Assembly (NCBI GenBank): GCA_051814705.1
Contig: JBPWQW010000002.1
Span: 248,001 to 312,000 of the forward strand
Length of the DNA stretch: 64,000 nucleotides
From: Geojedonia sp051814705
Lineage (GTDB): Bacteria > Bacteroidota > Bacteroidia > Flavobacteriales > Flavobacteriaceae
Reading direction: 5' to 3'
Numbering within the stretch: the first letter of the stretch is position 1; each line of letters opens with the position of its first letter. Below the pieces are notes generated by a model, which saw only the letters and a program-made list of their open reading frames with translations, was not told the DNA's origin and did not search any database. Both the position numbers and the translations under genes were made by a program. Shown here one piece after another: positions 52,634 to 61,689 of this stretch.

Positions 52634-53725
52634 ATGCAGATTAAAAATACCCTGCCCCTGATCATCGTGTTGGTCTGGTCGCTGAGCCTTCCCGCTCAAG
52701 ACCTCAGTTTTGAAGCGTACAATCCCACCTCCACATTGGTGGTTCCGGGAGCCGTCATCAACAGCGCTAAATTCCCATTTATCGACGTACACGGACACCA
52801 ATATCGTATGCCTACCCAAGATCTATCGGAATTGGTGGCAGCCATGGACACCCTTAATGAAGCCATTATGGTGAACTTAAGCGGAGGATCTGGAGATAAG
52901 TTAGAAGGCGCTTTACAGAATATAGCAGCACATTACCCCAATCGCTTTGTGGTGTTCGCCAATATTGATTTTTCTGGAGTGGGTGGTCCTGGATGGACTG
53001 AAAAAACCGTGGCCCAGTTTGAACAGGATATTAAACATGGGGCGCGAGGCTTAAAGGTTTTTAAAAGTTTGGGTATGTACAGTAAAGATAACGATGGCAA
53101 TCGAGTAGCCGTTGACGACTCGCGTTTAGATCCGATATGGGAGAAATGTGCCGAATTGGGCGTGCCGGTGCTCATCCATTCCGCCGATCCCAAGCCTTTT
53201 TGGGACGATTTTGATGCCGACAATGAACGTTGGTTGGAACTGAAAACCCATCCCAGACGCAAACGCAGTGCCACTGATCCTGCACCATGGGAGCAGATAA
53301 TAGCAGAGCAGCATAGGATGTTTAAAAAGCACCCCAAAACCACTTTTATCAACGCCCATATGGGCTGGTATGCCAACGATTTGGGGACTTTAGGCAAACT
53401 CTTGGATGAACTCCCTAATATGAATGTGGGCATAGGCGCCATTATAGCCGAACTGGGTCGACAACCCCGTTTTGCCAAGGCCTTCTTTATCAAATATCAG
53501 GATCGTATTTTGTTTGGAAAAGACAGTTGGGTGCCCGAGGAATTTCCCACCTATTTTAGGGTGTTGGAAAGTGATGACGAATACTTTCCATATCACAAAA
53601 AATACCACGCCTTTTGGCCGATGTATGGCTTGGATTTACCCGATGAAGTCCTCAAGAAAGTGTATTATAAAAATGCCTTGCGCATTGTTCCGGGTCTGGA
53701 TCAAAGCTTATTCCCTAAAGATTAA
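52634..53725 (+). CDS. Exported amidohydrolase family protein
   Basis: A 363-aa TIM-barrel metal-dependent hydrolase of the amidohydrolase-2 type. It has a signal peptide (cleavage near residue 21, LSLPAQD), the metal motif DVHGHQ (His 53 and 55), a mid-barrel His in VLIHSADP, INAHMGW, and the late Asp in ILFGKDSW. Members act as decarboxylases or C-C/C-N hydrolases; the substrate is unknown. It may be co-transcribed with the DinB gene 23 bp downstream. Confidence 0.87.
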   Translation: MQIKNTLPLIIVLVWSLSLPAQDLSFEAYNPTSTLVVPGAVINSAKFPFIDVHGHQYRMPTQDLSELVAAMDTLNEAIMVNLSGGSGDKLEGALQNIAAHYPNRFVVFANIDFSGVGGPGWTEKTVAQFEQDIKHGARGLKVFKSLGMYSKDNDGNRVAVDDSRLDPIWEKCAELGVPVLIHSADPKPFWDDFDADNERWLELKTHPRRKRSATDPAPWEQIIAEQHRMFKKHPKTTFINAHMGWYANDLGTLGKLLDELPNMNVGIGAIIAELGRQPRFAKAFFIKYQDRILFGKDSWVPEEFPTYFRVLESDDEYFPYHKKYHAFWPMYGLDLPDEVLKKVYYKNALRIVPGLDQSLFPKD

Positions 53726-53748
53726 ATACATTTGTTAAAGCTATAGAT

Positions 53749-54192
53749 ATGATGACAGATTCATTACTACACTTATTCAAACGAGACCTGAATAAACTTA
53801 TCGTTGAAATCAATTTATATACCAACGCATCCAATTTATGGATAGTGGACCGGGGCATTTCAAACTCTGCTGGCAACCTGTGTTTGCACTTGGTAGGTAA
53901 CCTCAAGCATTTTATTGGAACCAATTTGGGGCACACGGGTTATATAAGACAAAGAGATTTGGAGTTTTCCCTTAAATATGTTCCAAGAGAAGACTTGGTT
54001 AAGCAGATAGAAGAAACCATTGCCGTTGTAGAAATGACTTTAAAATCGTTGACCAGTTCTGATTTACAGCAAGAATATGTACAACGCGTTTTTGAAAAGC
54101 CTACAACTACCGAATATTTTTTAATACATCTTTCCATGCATTTATCGTATCATCTTGGTCAGATCAATTACCATAGACGACTTTTAGATTAA
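53749..54192 (+). CDS. DinB/DUF1572 family four-helix protein
   Basis: A 147-aa helical protein with His at about residue 47 (NLCLHLVGNLKHFIG) and a C-terminal LIHLSMHLSYHLGQINYHRR block giving the DinB-like metal triad. An ATG-ATG pair allows a start at 53749 or 53752. DinB-like proteins are putative thiol-dependent metalloenzymes (YfiT/bacillithiol transferase-like); the substrate is unknown. It is followed 10 bp later by the decarboxylase gene. Confidence 0.87.
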   Translation: MMTDSLLHLFKRDLNKLIVEINLYTNASNLWIVDRGISNSAGNLCLHLVGNLKHFIGTNLGHTGYIRQRDLEFSLKYVPREDLVKQIEETIAVVEMTLKSLTSSDLQQEYVQRVFEKPTTTEYFLIHLSMHLSYHLGQINYHRRLLD

Positions 54193-54202
54193 TCACTGCC
54201 TT

Positions 54203-55669
54203 ATGCAACCAACCAAAACAAAAGAAACCCATGAAACCTTGGATCCTCAAGACTGGGAACAAACACGCCAATTGATGCATCAAATGGTGGATGATGCTCT
54301 AGATTATACCAAAACCTTAAGAGACCGCAAGATTTGGCAACCCATGCCGGAAGCAGTCTTGGACAGCTTTAAATCCAAATTACCTCAAGAGCCTCAAGAC
54401 GGGAACGAGGTTTACCAGGCGTTTAAAACGACAATCATGCCGTATACCATGGGGAATGTACATCCACGGTTTTGGGCTTGGTATATGGGTAGCGGGCTTC
54501 TGTCGGGTGCCCTAGGAGATTTTTGGACCTCGATTCTCAATCCTAATTTGGGTGGTGGAAACCATTCGGGACATCAGGTTGAAGTACAGGTAATGAATTG
54601 GATTAAGGACATCATGCAGTTTCCCGAAAGCTCTAGCGGCCTGATGGTCAGCGGAGGTTCTGTGGCTAACTTTACAGCCTTGGCTATTGCTCGAAACGTC
54701 AAAGCGGGTTATGACATTAGAGCCAATGGCATGTCCCCAGAACAGGCGAACAAAATGGTAGTTTATGGCTCTGCCGAAGTGCATAGCTGTAATCAAAAGG
54801 CATTGGAATTGCTGGGGATGGGAGCGCGAAGCCTTGTAAAGATTCCTGTACATACCGATTATACCATGAATGTGGAGTTTCTAAAAGCACAGATTGTTAA
54901 GGATCGAGCTGCAGGACTACAGCCCATTTGTGTTATTGGAACTCCGGGAACTGTGAATACAGGAGCCATCGATGATTTGAATGCCCTAGCCGATATCTGT
55001 GAAAAAGAAGGCTTGTGGTTTCATGTGGATGGTGCTATTGGTGCCATTGCCATGATTTCGGATGTGGTACGACCTCAATTAGCAGGAATCGAACGCGCCG
55101 ATTCGGTAGCTCTCGATTTACACAAGTGGTTGCACATGCCTTTTGAGGCCGGATGTGTTTTGGTAAAACAAAGCACTGAACATAAAAACACATTTTCGTT
55201 GATTCCTGAATATTTGGAAAAGAACACTCGGGGAGTTGCCTCTGGTGAGGATTGGTTTAGTGAGTATGGATTGCAACTGTCGAGACGCTTTAGGGCTTTA
55301 AAAGTTTGGATGTCCTTGAAGGAACACGGTGTAAAACGATTCGGCAGGATGATTGACAAAAACGTAGCACAAGCTCACTATCTGGGACAACTTATCGCCA
55401 ATCATAATCATTTGGAGTTGATTGCTCCTATAGGTTTGGATATTGTTTGCTTTAGATACAATCCGGGAGGCCAATCTTTAGAAGCCTTAAACGCCTTAAA
55501 TAAAGAAATCAAATTGCAGTTGGAAGAACGTGCTATTGCCTTACCCGGCTATACTACTTTGCAGGGGCGATATTGTATTCGTGTGGCCATCTCCAATCAC
55601 CGAACTCGGCAAGACGATTTAGACGATTTGGTGCATTATGTGGTGGCTATTGGTGAAGAGTTAAGGTAG
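54203..55669 (+). CDS. PLP-dependent group II amino-acid decarboxylase
   Basis: A 488-aa fold-type I enzyme of the aromatic-L-amino-acid/glutamate decarboxylase group. It has HPRFWAWYMGSG near residues 91-102, a GGSVANFTALAIAR segment near 150, HVDGAIGAIA near 275-284 and the PLP-lysine in DLHKWLHMP near 306-314. It should remove CO2 from an aromatic or acidic amino acid; the exact substrate is unresolved. It is the last gene of a probable amidohydrolase-DinB-decarboxylase operon. Confidence 0.92.
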   Translation: MQPTKTKETHETLDPQDWEQTRQLMHQMVDDALDYTKTLRDRKIWQPMPEAVLDSFKSKLPQEPQDGNEVYQAFKTTIMPYTMGNVHPRFWAWYMGSGLLSGALGDFWTSILNPNLGGGNHSGHQVEVQVMNWIKDIMQFPESSSGLMVSGGSVANFTALAIARNVKAGYDIRANGMSPEQANKMVVYGSAEVHSCNQKALELLGMGARSLVKIPVHTDYTMNVEFLKAQIVKDRAAGLQPICVIGTPGTVNTGAIDDLNALADICEKEGLWFHVDGAIGAIAMISDVVRPQLAGIERADSVALDLHKWLHMPFEAGCVLVKQSTEHKNTFSLIPEYLEKNTRGVASGEDWFSEYGLQLSRRFRALKVWMSLKEHGVKRFGRMIDKNVAQAHYLGQLIANHNHLELIAPIGLDIVCFRYNPGGQSLEALNALNKEIKLQLEERAIALPGYTTLQGRYCIRVAISNHRTRQDDLDDLVHYVVAIGEELR

Positions 55670-55762
55670 AAAGGTTTTAGTAAGGGTTTTATAACGGAAA
55701 GGCATAAATTCACTCTAACGGACACCTGTAGGGATGCAATACCTTAAAGTACAAGGCGAGCT

Positions 55763-56404
55763 TTAATATTTTAAAACGCGTTCGATGACTAGTAAACTGT
55801 CTGAAACGGTATAGCGTTTTTCAAGGGCAGTACAGTTATTAAAACGATCCTTTGATTTACAGGTTACCAAAACAGAATCTATTAAGACTCCGTTTTTATC
55901 TTTTATGCTGATCGCTGCCAAGTCTTGATTCGTATTGTAATGGTAATACTGAGTCTGAAAGTTTGAATAATCCTCCTCTATTTTAGCAATCGAGCCGTCG
56001 TCGTGATAATAATAAATGAATTGATTTTGCTTATACTGTTTTTGGGTATAACAACTAATCCGTTCACGATTATGGGTTTTCCAGCGTGTTTTGCAGTAAT
56101 AGGGTTCTCGATCTGGAAAGCTTTGTTTGACAAACCACAGCTTTTTTTCTTTGGTAACTCGCATCTGGTTATGAGCATCAAAAGTTTGAGCAAATTTCAC
56201 CCGTCCATTTTTGGTAAATTCATAAGCACTCATACTTAAGAGAGCGGGTTGTCCGTTATGAATACTATAGGTCGTTTCGGTTAGGTGTTCAACAGGACCT
56301 TTGTAGCGGTGTTGATCTAGGTAAGGAACTGAAACACAAGAATAACTCAATACGATAAGGGTTAGACTTAAATAATACAAATATCTGGAATACATACGGT
56401 TCAT
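55763..56404 (-). CDS. Lipoprotein of unknown function
   Basis: A 213-aa protein with a lipobox at the end of a hydrophobic leader (IVLSYSCVS, Cys 23). The rest is rich in Tyr and short beta segments reading like YD-repeat or MORN-like strings (YYYHDDGSIAKIEEDY, YYHYNTNQDLAAI), a pattern of surface beta proteins. I cannot name a family. Confidence 0.72.
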   Translation of the reverse strand: MNRMYSRYLYYLSLTLIVLSYSCVSVPYLDQHRYKGPVEHLTETTYSIHNGQPALLSMSAYEFTKNGRVKFAQTFDAHNQMRVTKEKKLWFVKQSFPDREPYYCKTRWKTHNRERISCYTQKQYKQNQFIYYYHDDGSIAKIEEDYSNFQTQYYHYNTNQDLAAISIKDKNGVLIDSVLVTCKSKDRFNNCTALEKRYTVSDSLLVIERVLKY

Positions 56405-56565
56405 GAATTAAAGATACATAAATTCAAAATAGGTACATATGTTTTTAGCTGTTGATTATGGATTACTAACCCAAATTGCTTATATTTAAAAATACACCAG
56501 TCGGACTCTATAAATTCCAAATTTATACTACTTTTGAAAACCATCTGCTGTGTTAATTGCTACCT

Positions 56566-59472
56566 ATGAAAACCTTATTTACATTCAGTTTAGTATCGCT
56601 ATTGTGTAGCTCAAATAGCTTTGCACAACCTGCAAGCAATGCACAAATAGCAGCACAGATCGCGCTCTATAAAAACGATCTTCGAGGTCCGTATAAGGAT
56701 ATTCGTTGGTTTTGTAATGACGGGAGCATTCGTCAACCCAAAGATCCTTGTCCAAAAGAAATCGGTCCTGGTGTACAACATGCCCGTTACAAAGATGCCG
56801 TGGTGCAATTGGGGAAAACCAATCATATTTATTTAGGGCAGATTTTAGCCAATACCGATAGGGCGGAATTTTGGGATCAAAAGAATAACCATTCGCGCTT
56901 AAAACAATATCAAATCGACAAATATTTAAGATCGATTGATGAGGGTTGGATCAATCAAAAAGGACAGTTTTACAGAGGTGCCATTCAAGCTGAAGATGAA
57001 GAGGCCTGGGGTCTTGACTTTTATAAATGGGTACTGTCTCAAGACGAAACCCTTGAGAAGGATTATTTTTTAATCCGCCAGTCCTTAAAAGACATTCCGC
57101 ATCATGGCGATGATAATGTGGCGCAAATGATGAGAAGTCAGTCCAAAGTGATTTCTGATGAGTTGCCAGAGTTTATGGACCTTCGTGTTAAAATCCACAG
57201 CCAGCCCGAACAGGGCGACATTCAGCGTGTTATGGCATTCAAACAGCGGTATTCTAATCGTATTAACGAGAATATGGGCAACCAGTTGGACGGCTTGGTT
57301 AAAACCATGACTGCTTTTTTTAAACCGGTGGATATCAGCCTGCTCTTAAAAAAAGCACCTTTAATAAAAACTACAGCCATTGGGCAATCTATAACAAGCT
57401 ATATGGCTTCTAACGCTACTCGAAGCGATATCGTAAAACTGGTGACTGAAACCGCCCAATTACTATACGATATTCGGGAAGCAACCTTACTTGAAAAACG
57501 CGGGGCGGCACGGTTGCAGCTGCTGGATATCTCTTTGAAATTGGAGGACATCCTATTCAAAAATGCGTCGTTGTGGAAGGCCGATACGGTGGACGCGCTT
57601 CTTAATAAAATCTGCTATTTAGGAATGGCCACAACCGGCGCTGGTTATACCGAATTGCAGGAATGGGAGCGACTGGATTTAACGATTAAGCCTACTGCAG
57701 ATGGTACCATGACACTTGAGGCTTTAACTTCGGTTCTGGAACATGCCAGAAGTCAGGTGGAATGGAGTTCATCTATGGTAAAAGCCAATTATCAACGCAT
57801 TGTGGACGACTATTCGGCTTTTGAGCCCAAAACCTATGGATTTATAGATGATAAAATAAGAGGTTCCATTGCGTTATACCTGGGCTTGAGTGTGAGTGCC
57901 TTAGGTGATTTTATTGCCAAAGAATCGGCATTGACCAATACCGTGTTGGATCTTCCCAATCAGAGTGGGTTTAGAGGCTTAAATCCCGGATATGCTTTTG
58001 GGGAGTTGGTCGTGGTTCAGGGCTCACCTGACGATGTCGACGTGTCTTCCGATAAAATATATATTTTTCAACGTCCGCCAGCCGATTTAAAACCCATTGC
58101 CGGAATTGCCACAGTTTCCGAAGGGAATATGGTGTCGCATGTGCAGCTATTGGCCCGTAATTTGGGAATTCCCAATGCCGCTTTATCCGACGATAATTTA
58201 AACAGTCTGTTGGCCTATACTGGCAAAAACGTGTTTTATGCGGTGTCCAACAAGGGCAACGTCATTATCAAACTCGAGCGCAATATGACCAATGCAGAGC
58301 GGTTGTTGTTTGCGAAGACCGAACGTAAGGATGATAAAATTGAAGTGCCCATTGAAAATATTCGCTTGAAAGAACATGCCATTCTCAACCTACGGGATGT
58401 GGATGCCAGCGATTCAGGACAACTCTGTGGCCCGAAAGCTGCAAATTTGGGGCAACTTAAAAAAATGTTTCCTGAACAAGTGGTTGAAGGCTTAGTAATC
58501 CCTTTCGGAATTTTTAAAAGCCATATGGACCAACCTATGCCAGGTCAGAATCAATCGTACTGGGGGTTTTTGAATAAGCTATTCAATACGGCTGAAGACA
58601 TGCGTTCACAGCATATTTCGGAACCCGAGGTGGAAACTTATCAGTTGGAACAATTGGCCATATTAAGAACTGCCATCAAACAGATGCCGCTTCAAGATCG
58701 CTTTGTTAAGGAGTTGGAGCAGGATTTTAAAGCCATTTTAGGCAAAGCACTAGGCGAGATCCCTGTGTTTTTGCGCAGTGACACCAATATGGAAGATCTT
58801 AAGGATTTTACAGGAGCAGGACTCAATTTGACCTTATTTAACGTGGTGGACAAAACAAAAATACTGGATGGGATCAAAGATGTTTGGGCATCGCCCTATA
58901 CCGAGCGCAGTTTTAAATGGCGTCAAAAATATTTATTAAACCCAGAAAATGTCTTCCCATCCATTCTGGTCATACCTAGTGTCGATGTGGATTATTCGGG
59001 AGTTTTAATCACCAAGGGCATCAGTAACGGCAATGAAAAGGACCTGACCGTTGCCTTTAGCAGGGGAGCAGGAGGTGCGGTTGATGGACAGTCTGCCGAA
59101 ACCTATTTGATAAAAGATGAAGGTGGATTCCAGTTTTTAGCACCGGCAAGGGAACAACTCTATAACCGTTTGCCGACAACCGGTGGCACAGAAAAGCATA
59201 TAGCAAGCTTTGATAAACCGATCTTGAATTATCAAAATATCAATGCCATTAGAGCCTTGTCCTATGCCATCAGAACGACGCTGCCTAAAGAGACCCATTC
59301 CGATTATAAAGGCGCCTATGATGTGGAATTAGGCTTTAAAGACAATAAACTCTGGTTGTTTCAAATTAGGCCATTTGTAGAAAATAAAAAGGCTTTAAGT
59401 TCACACTATTTAGAATCCATTACGCCTACCATTGATAAAAACAAGGCGATTAAGTTGTCAAAACAAATATAA
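56566..59472 (+). CDS. Exported PEP-synthase-like protein (phosphohistidine + ATP-grasp-type domains)
   Basis: A 968-aa protein if started at ATG 56566, which gives a signal peptide (MKTLFTFSLVSLLCSSNSFAQ); a TTG 9 bp earlier is less likely. After a long helical region there is a PEP-utiliser phosphohistidine-like segment, SEGNMVSHVQLLARNLGIPN, near residues 517-536, with its His kept. A PPDK_N/PEP-synthase nucleotide-binding-like domain follows (GPKAANLGQLKK, LRSDTNMEDLKDFTGAG, FSRGAGGAVDG). The order is reversed relative to PPDK. Export of such an enzyme is odd. The next gene starts 4 bp later. Confidence 0.8.
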   Translation: MKTLFTFSLVSLLCSSNSFAQPASNAQIAAQIALYKNDLRGPYKDIRWFCNDGSIRQPKDPCPKEIGPGVQHARYKDAVVQLGKTNHIYLGQILANTDRAEFWDQKNNHSRLKQYQIDKYLRSIDEGWINQKGQFYRGAIQAEDEEAWGLDFYKWVLSQDETLEKDYFLIRQSLKDIPHHGDDNVAQMMRSQSKVISDELPEFMDLRVKIHSQPEQGDIQRVMAFKQRYSNRINENMGNQLDGLVKTMTAFFKPVDISLLLKKAPLIKTTAIGQSITSYMASNATRSDIVKLVTETAQLLYDIREATLLEKRGAARLQLLDISLKLEDILFKNASLWKADTVDALLNKICYLGMATTGAGYTELQEWERLDLTIKPTADGTMTLEALTSVLEHARSQVEWSSSMVKANYQRIVDDYSAFEPKTYGFIDDKIRGSIALYLGLSVSALGDFIAKESALTNTVLDLPNQSGFRGLNPGYAFGELVVVQGSPDDVDVSSDKIYIFQRPPADLKPIAGIATVSEGNMVSHVQLLARNLGIPNAALSDDNLNSLLAYTGKNVFYAVSNKGNVIIKLERNMTNAERLLFAKTERKDDKIEVPIENIRLKEHAILNLRDVDASDSGQLCGPKAANLGQLKKMFPEQVVEGLVIPFGIFKSHMDQPMPGQNQSYWGFLNKLFNTAEDMRSQHISEPEVETYQLEQLAILRTAIKQMPLQDRFVKELEQDFKAILGKALGEIPVFLRSDTNMEDLKDFTGAGLNLTLFNVVDKTKILDGIKDVWASPYTERSFKWRQKYLLNPENVFPSILVIPSVDVDYSGVLITKGISNGNEKDLTVAFSRGAGGAVDGQSAETYLIKDEGGFQFLAPAREQLYNRLPTTGGTEKHIASFDKPILNYQNINAIRALSYAIRTTLPKETHSDYKGAYDVELGFKDNKLWLFQIRPFVENKKALSSHYLESITPTIDKNKAIKLSKQI

Positions 59473-59476
59473 TACT

Positions 59477-60739
59477 ATGAAAAAATTAATTGTACTGGGT
59501 GTTTTAGTGGGTATGTGCACCATGTTTACGGCATTTACCTATTATTATCCCATTGACGGTTATGCGCATACCGGTATCAAACGTTTATTGCGTTTGGAAC
59601 TCATAAAAAGTGGAGAGCTTAAAGATCCTACTAAAATTCCGGAGGGAGCTTTAAAAAATTATATGGATATTGAACTGAGTTTGTTGGAGCATAAAAGCGA
59701 CAGTGTTCAGTGTTTTCTAAAATTAAACAAGACGTTTCAGCAAGATATCAATGGTTTGTTTAAGGGTTTGGATAAAAGTTATTCTATAGCTGTTTTAGAT
59801 ATTTCAGATCTTAATAACCCTCGATATGCGCAGCGCAATGAACTGTCAGGTTACCAACCGGGCAGTGTGGGGAAATTGGCCGTCTTGTCTGCTTTGTTCA
59901 CTCAATTGGCTAAAATATATCCAGATAATTTCGAAAAACGCTTGGATTTACTGCGTAACAAATCGGTTAAATCCGGAGTATGGGGATTGACCGATAGTCA
60001 CACGGTGCCTATTTTCAATACCGAGACCCATAAGCTGGTCAAGCGGCAGGTGATTGCGAGTGATGTGTTTACCTTGTTTGAATGGGCAGATCATATGATG
60101 TCTGTAAGCAATAATGGTGCTGCCAGTATTGTTTGGCGGGAAGCCCTTTTAATGGAGATTTTTGGTGCTCAATACCCAGAATTAACTCAAGAAGAAGCCG
60201 ATGCCTATTTTAAAACAGCCAATCGTAAAATGCTCACCGATCTATCCAATGATGTGGTTAATTTACCGCTTCGGCATCTCGGAATTACATCAGATGAGTG
60301 GCGACTGGGCAGTTACTTTACAAAAGGCGCGAATACCTATGTTGGCGATAAGGGCGGAAGCATCGGAACCACTGTGGGCTTGATGAAGTTTTTAATTCAG
60401 CTGGAACAAGGCAACATCGTTGATGTTAATTCCAGTCTTGAGATGAAGCGACTTATGTATATGACCGACAGGCGTATACGCTATGCTCAAGCTCCCGTTT
60501 TAAGAGATGCTGCCGTGTATTTTAAATCGGGGAGTCTTTATAAATGCGATAGAAGTAAAGGGGAGGCCTGTGGTAAATATATGGGCAATGTGACTAATTT
60601 TATGAATTCGGTAGCCATTGTAGAGCATCCAGATCATTGCAAATACATGGTTGTTTTAATGAGTAATGTGCTACGTAAGAACTCGGCAACAGATCATATG
60701 GTGCTGGCTAGTCAAATTGAAAACGTGATTAGGAAATAG
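59477..60739 (+). CDS. Class A beta-lactamase-like serine hydrolase
   Basis: A 420-aa exported protein starting at ATG 59477, 4 bp after the previous stop, with signal MKKLIVLGVLVGMCTMFTAF. The active-site motifs are SVGK (PGSVGKLAVLS, near residue 130), SNN (VSNNGAAS, near 211) and KSG in place of KTG (FKSGSL, near 350). It is longer than true class A enzymes, so a peptidase or amidase on cell-wall material is more likely than drug resistance. It is tightly coupled to the PEP-synthase-like gene. Confidence 0.82.
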   Translation: MKKLIVLGVLVGMCTMFTAFTYYYPIDGYAHTGIKRLLRLELIKSGELKDPTKIPEGALKNYMDIELSLLEHKSDSVQCFLKLNKTFQQDINGLFKGLDKSYSIAVLDISDLNNPRYAQRNELSGYQPGSVGKLAVLSALFTQLAKIYPDNFEKRLDLLRNKSVKSGVWGLTDSHTVPIFNTETHKLVKRQVIASDVFTLFEWADHMMSVSNNGAASIVWREALLMEIFGAQYPELTQEEADAYFKTANRKMLTDLSNDVVNLPLRHLGITSDEWRLGSYFTKGANTYVGDKGGSIGTTVGLMKFLIQLEQGNIVDVNSSLEMKRLMYMTDRRIRYAQAPVLRDAAVYFKSGSLYKCDRSKGEACGKYMGNVTNFMNSVAIVEHPDHCKYMVVLMSNVLRKNSATDHMVLASQIENVIRK

Positions 60740-60741
60740 GC

Positions 60742-61689
60742 ATGATGGTTTGGGTTATATTTTTGGCAGTTGTATTGCTGTTTCTTGTTCTCGATTTAGG
60801 TATTTTTAATAAGACTCCTCATGTTATTTCAACTAAAGAGGCGTCTTTATGGACAGCAATTTGGGTAAGTATTGGTTTAAGCTTTTCGCTTCTTATTTAT
60901 CTTATTTTTAAACAGGGTTGGGTTGATAACCCGGGTAATTTGTTGCCTTCAAAGGCCATGATGAAATACCTTACTGGCTATTTTATTGAGTTGTCCTTGA
61001 GTATTGATAACATTTTTGTAATAGCCGTTATCTTTTCTTCTTTTAAAATACCCGCAAAATATCAACATAAGGTGTTGTTTTGGGGTATACTAGGCGCCAT
61101 CGTTTTTAGGGCCCTAATGATCTTATTTGGGGTTACCCTCATCAATAAATTCGATTGGATTATTTATGTGTTTGGTGCCTTTTTAATCTTTACCGCGTTA
61201 AAATTACTGCTGGCTAAAGATCAAGATCATTTTGATCCTAAAAAGTCGTTTATTTATAGAACTGTTCGTAAACTGATACCCATTACGGCTAAGGTAGAAA
61301 ATGAAAAGTTTTTTGTTAGAAAAAGGCATTTGTTGGTTGCGACCCCATTATTTTTGGTGCTCCTGATTATAGAGGTTACCGATATTTTATTTGCATTGGA
61401 CAGTATCCCTGCTATTTTGGCCATTACCACCAATCCTTTTATAGTTTTTAGTTCAAACATTATGGCGATACTTGGGTTGCGCTCCATGTATTTTTTCTTA
61501 AGCACCATGTCTCAGAAGTTTCAATATATAAAATACAGTCTTGTGGCAATATTAAGTTTTGTGGGGATCGAGCTCATTTTACAACCGGTCTATGATTTTC
61601 CAGAATGGTTTTCATTAAGCTTTATTTTTACGTCTTTAAGTATTGGGATCGTGACATCCATAAGACAAAAAAAGAGGTTACTTCATTAA
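60742..61689 (+). CDS. TerC/Alx family membrane protein
   Basis: A 315-aa membrane protein with about nine helices and the TerC acidic motifs: ELSLSIDNIFVIAVIF near residues 84-99 and LIIEVTDILFALDSIPAIL near 208-226. TerC/Alx proteins export Mn2+ or take part in metal and redox homeostasis linked to secretion. It starts 2 bp after the previous stop but is probably functionally separate. Its 3' end overlaps the convergent gene by 12 bp. Confidence 0.92.
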   Translation: MMVWVIFLAVVLLFLVLDLGIFNKTPHVISTKEASLWTAIWVSIGLSFSLLIYLIFKQGWVDNPGNLLPSKAMMKYLTGYFIELSLSIDNIFVIAVIFSSFKIPAKYQHKVLFWGILGAIVFRALMILFGVTLINKFDWIIYVFGAFLIFTALKLLLAKDQDHFDPKKSFIYRTVRKLIPITAKVENEKFFVRKRHLLVATPLFLVLLIIEVTDILFALDSIPAILAITTNPFIVFSSNIMAILGLRSMYFFLSTMSQKFQYIKYSLVAILSFVGIELILQPVYDFPEWFSLSFIFTSLSIGIVTSIRQKKRLLH

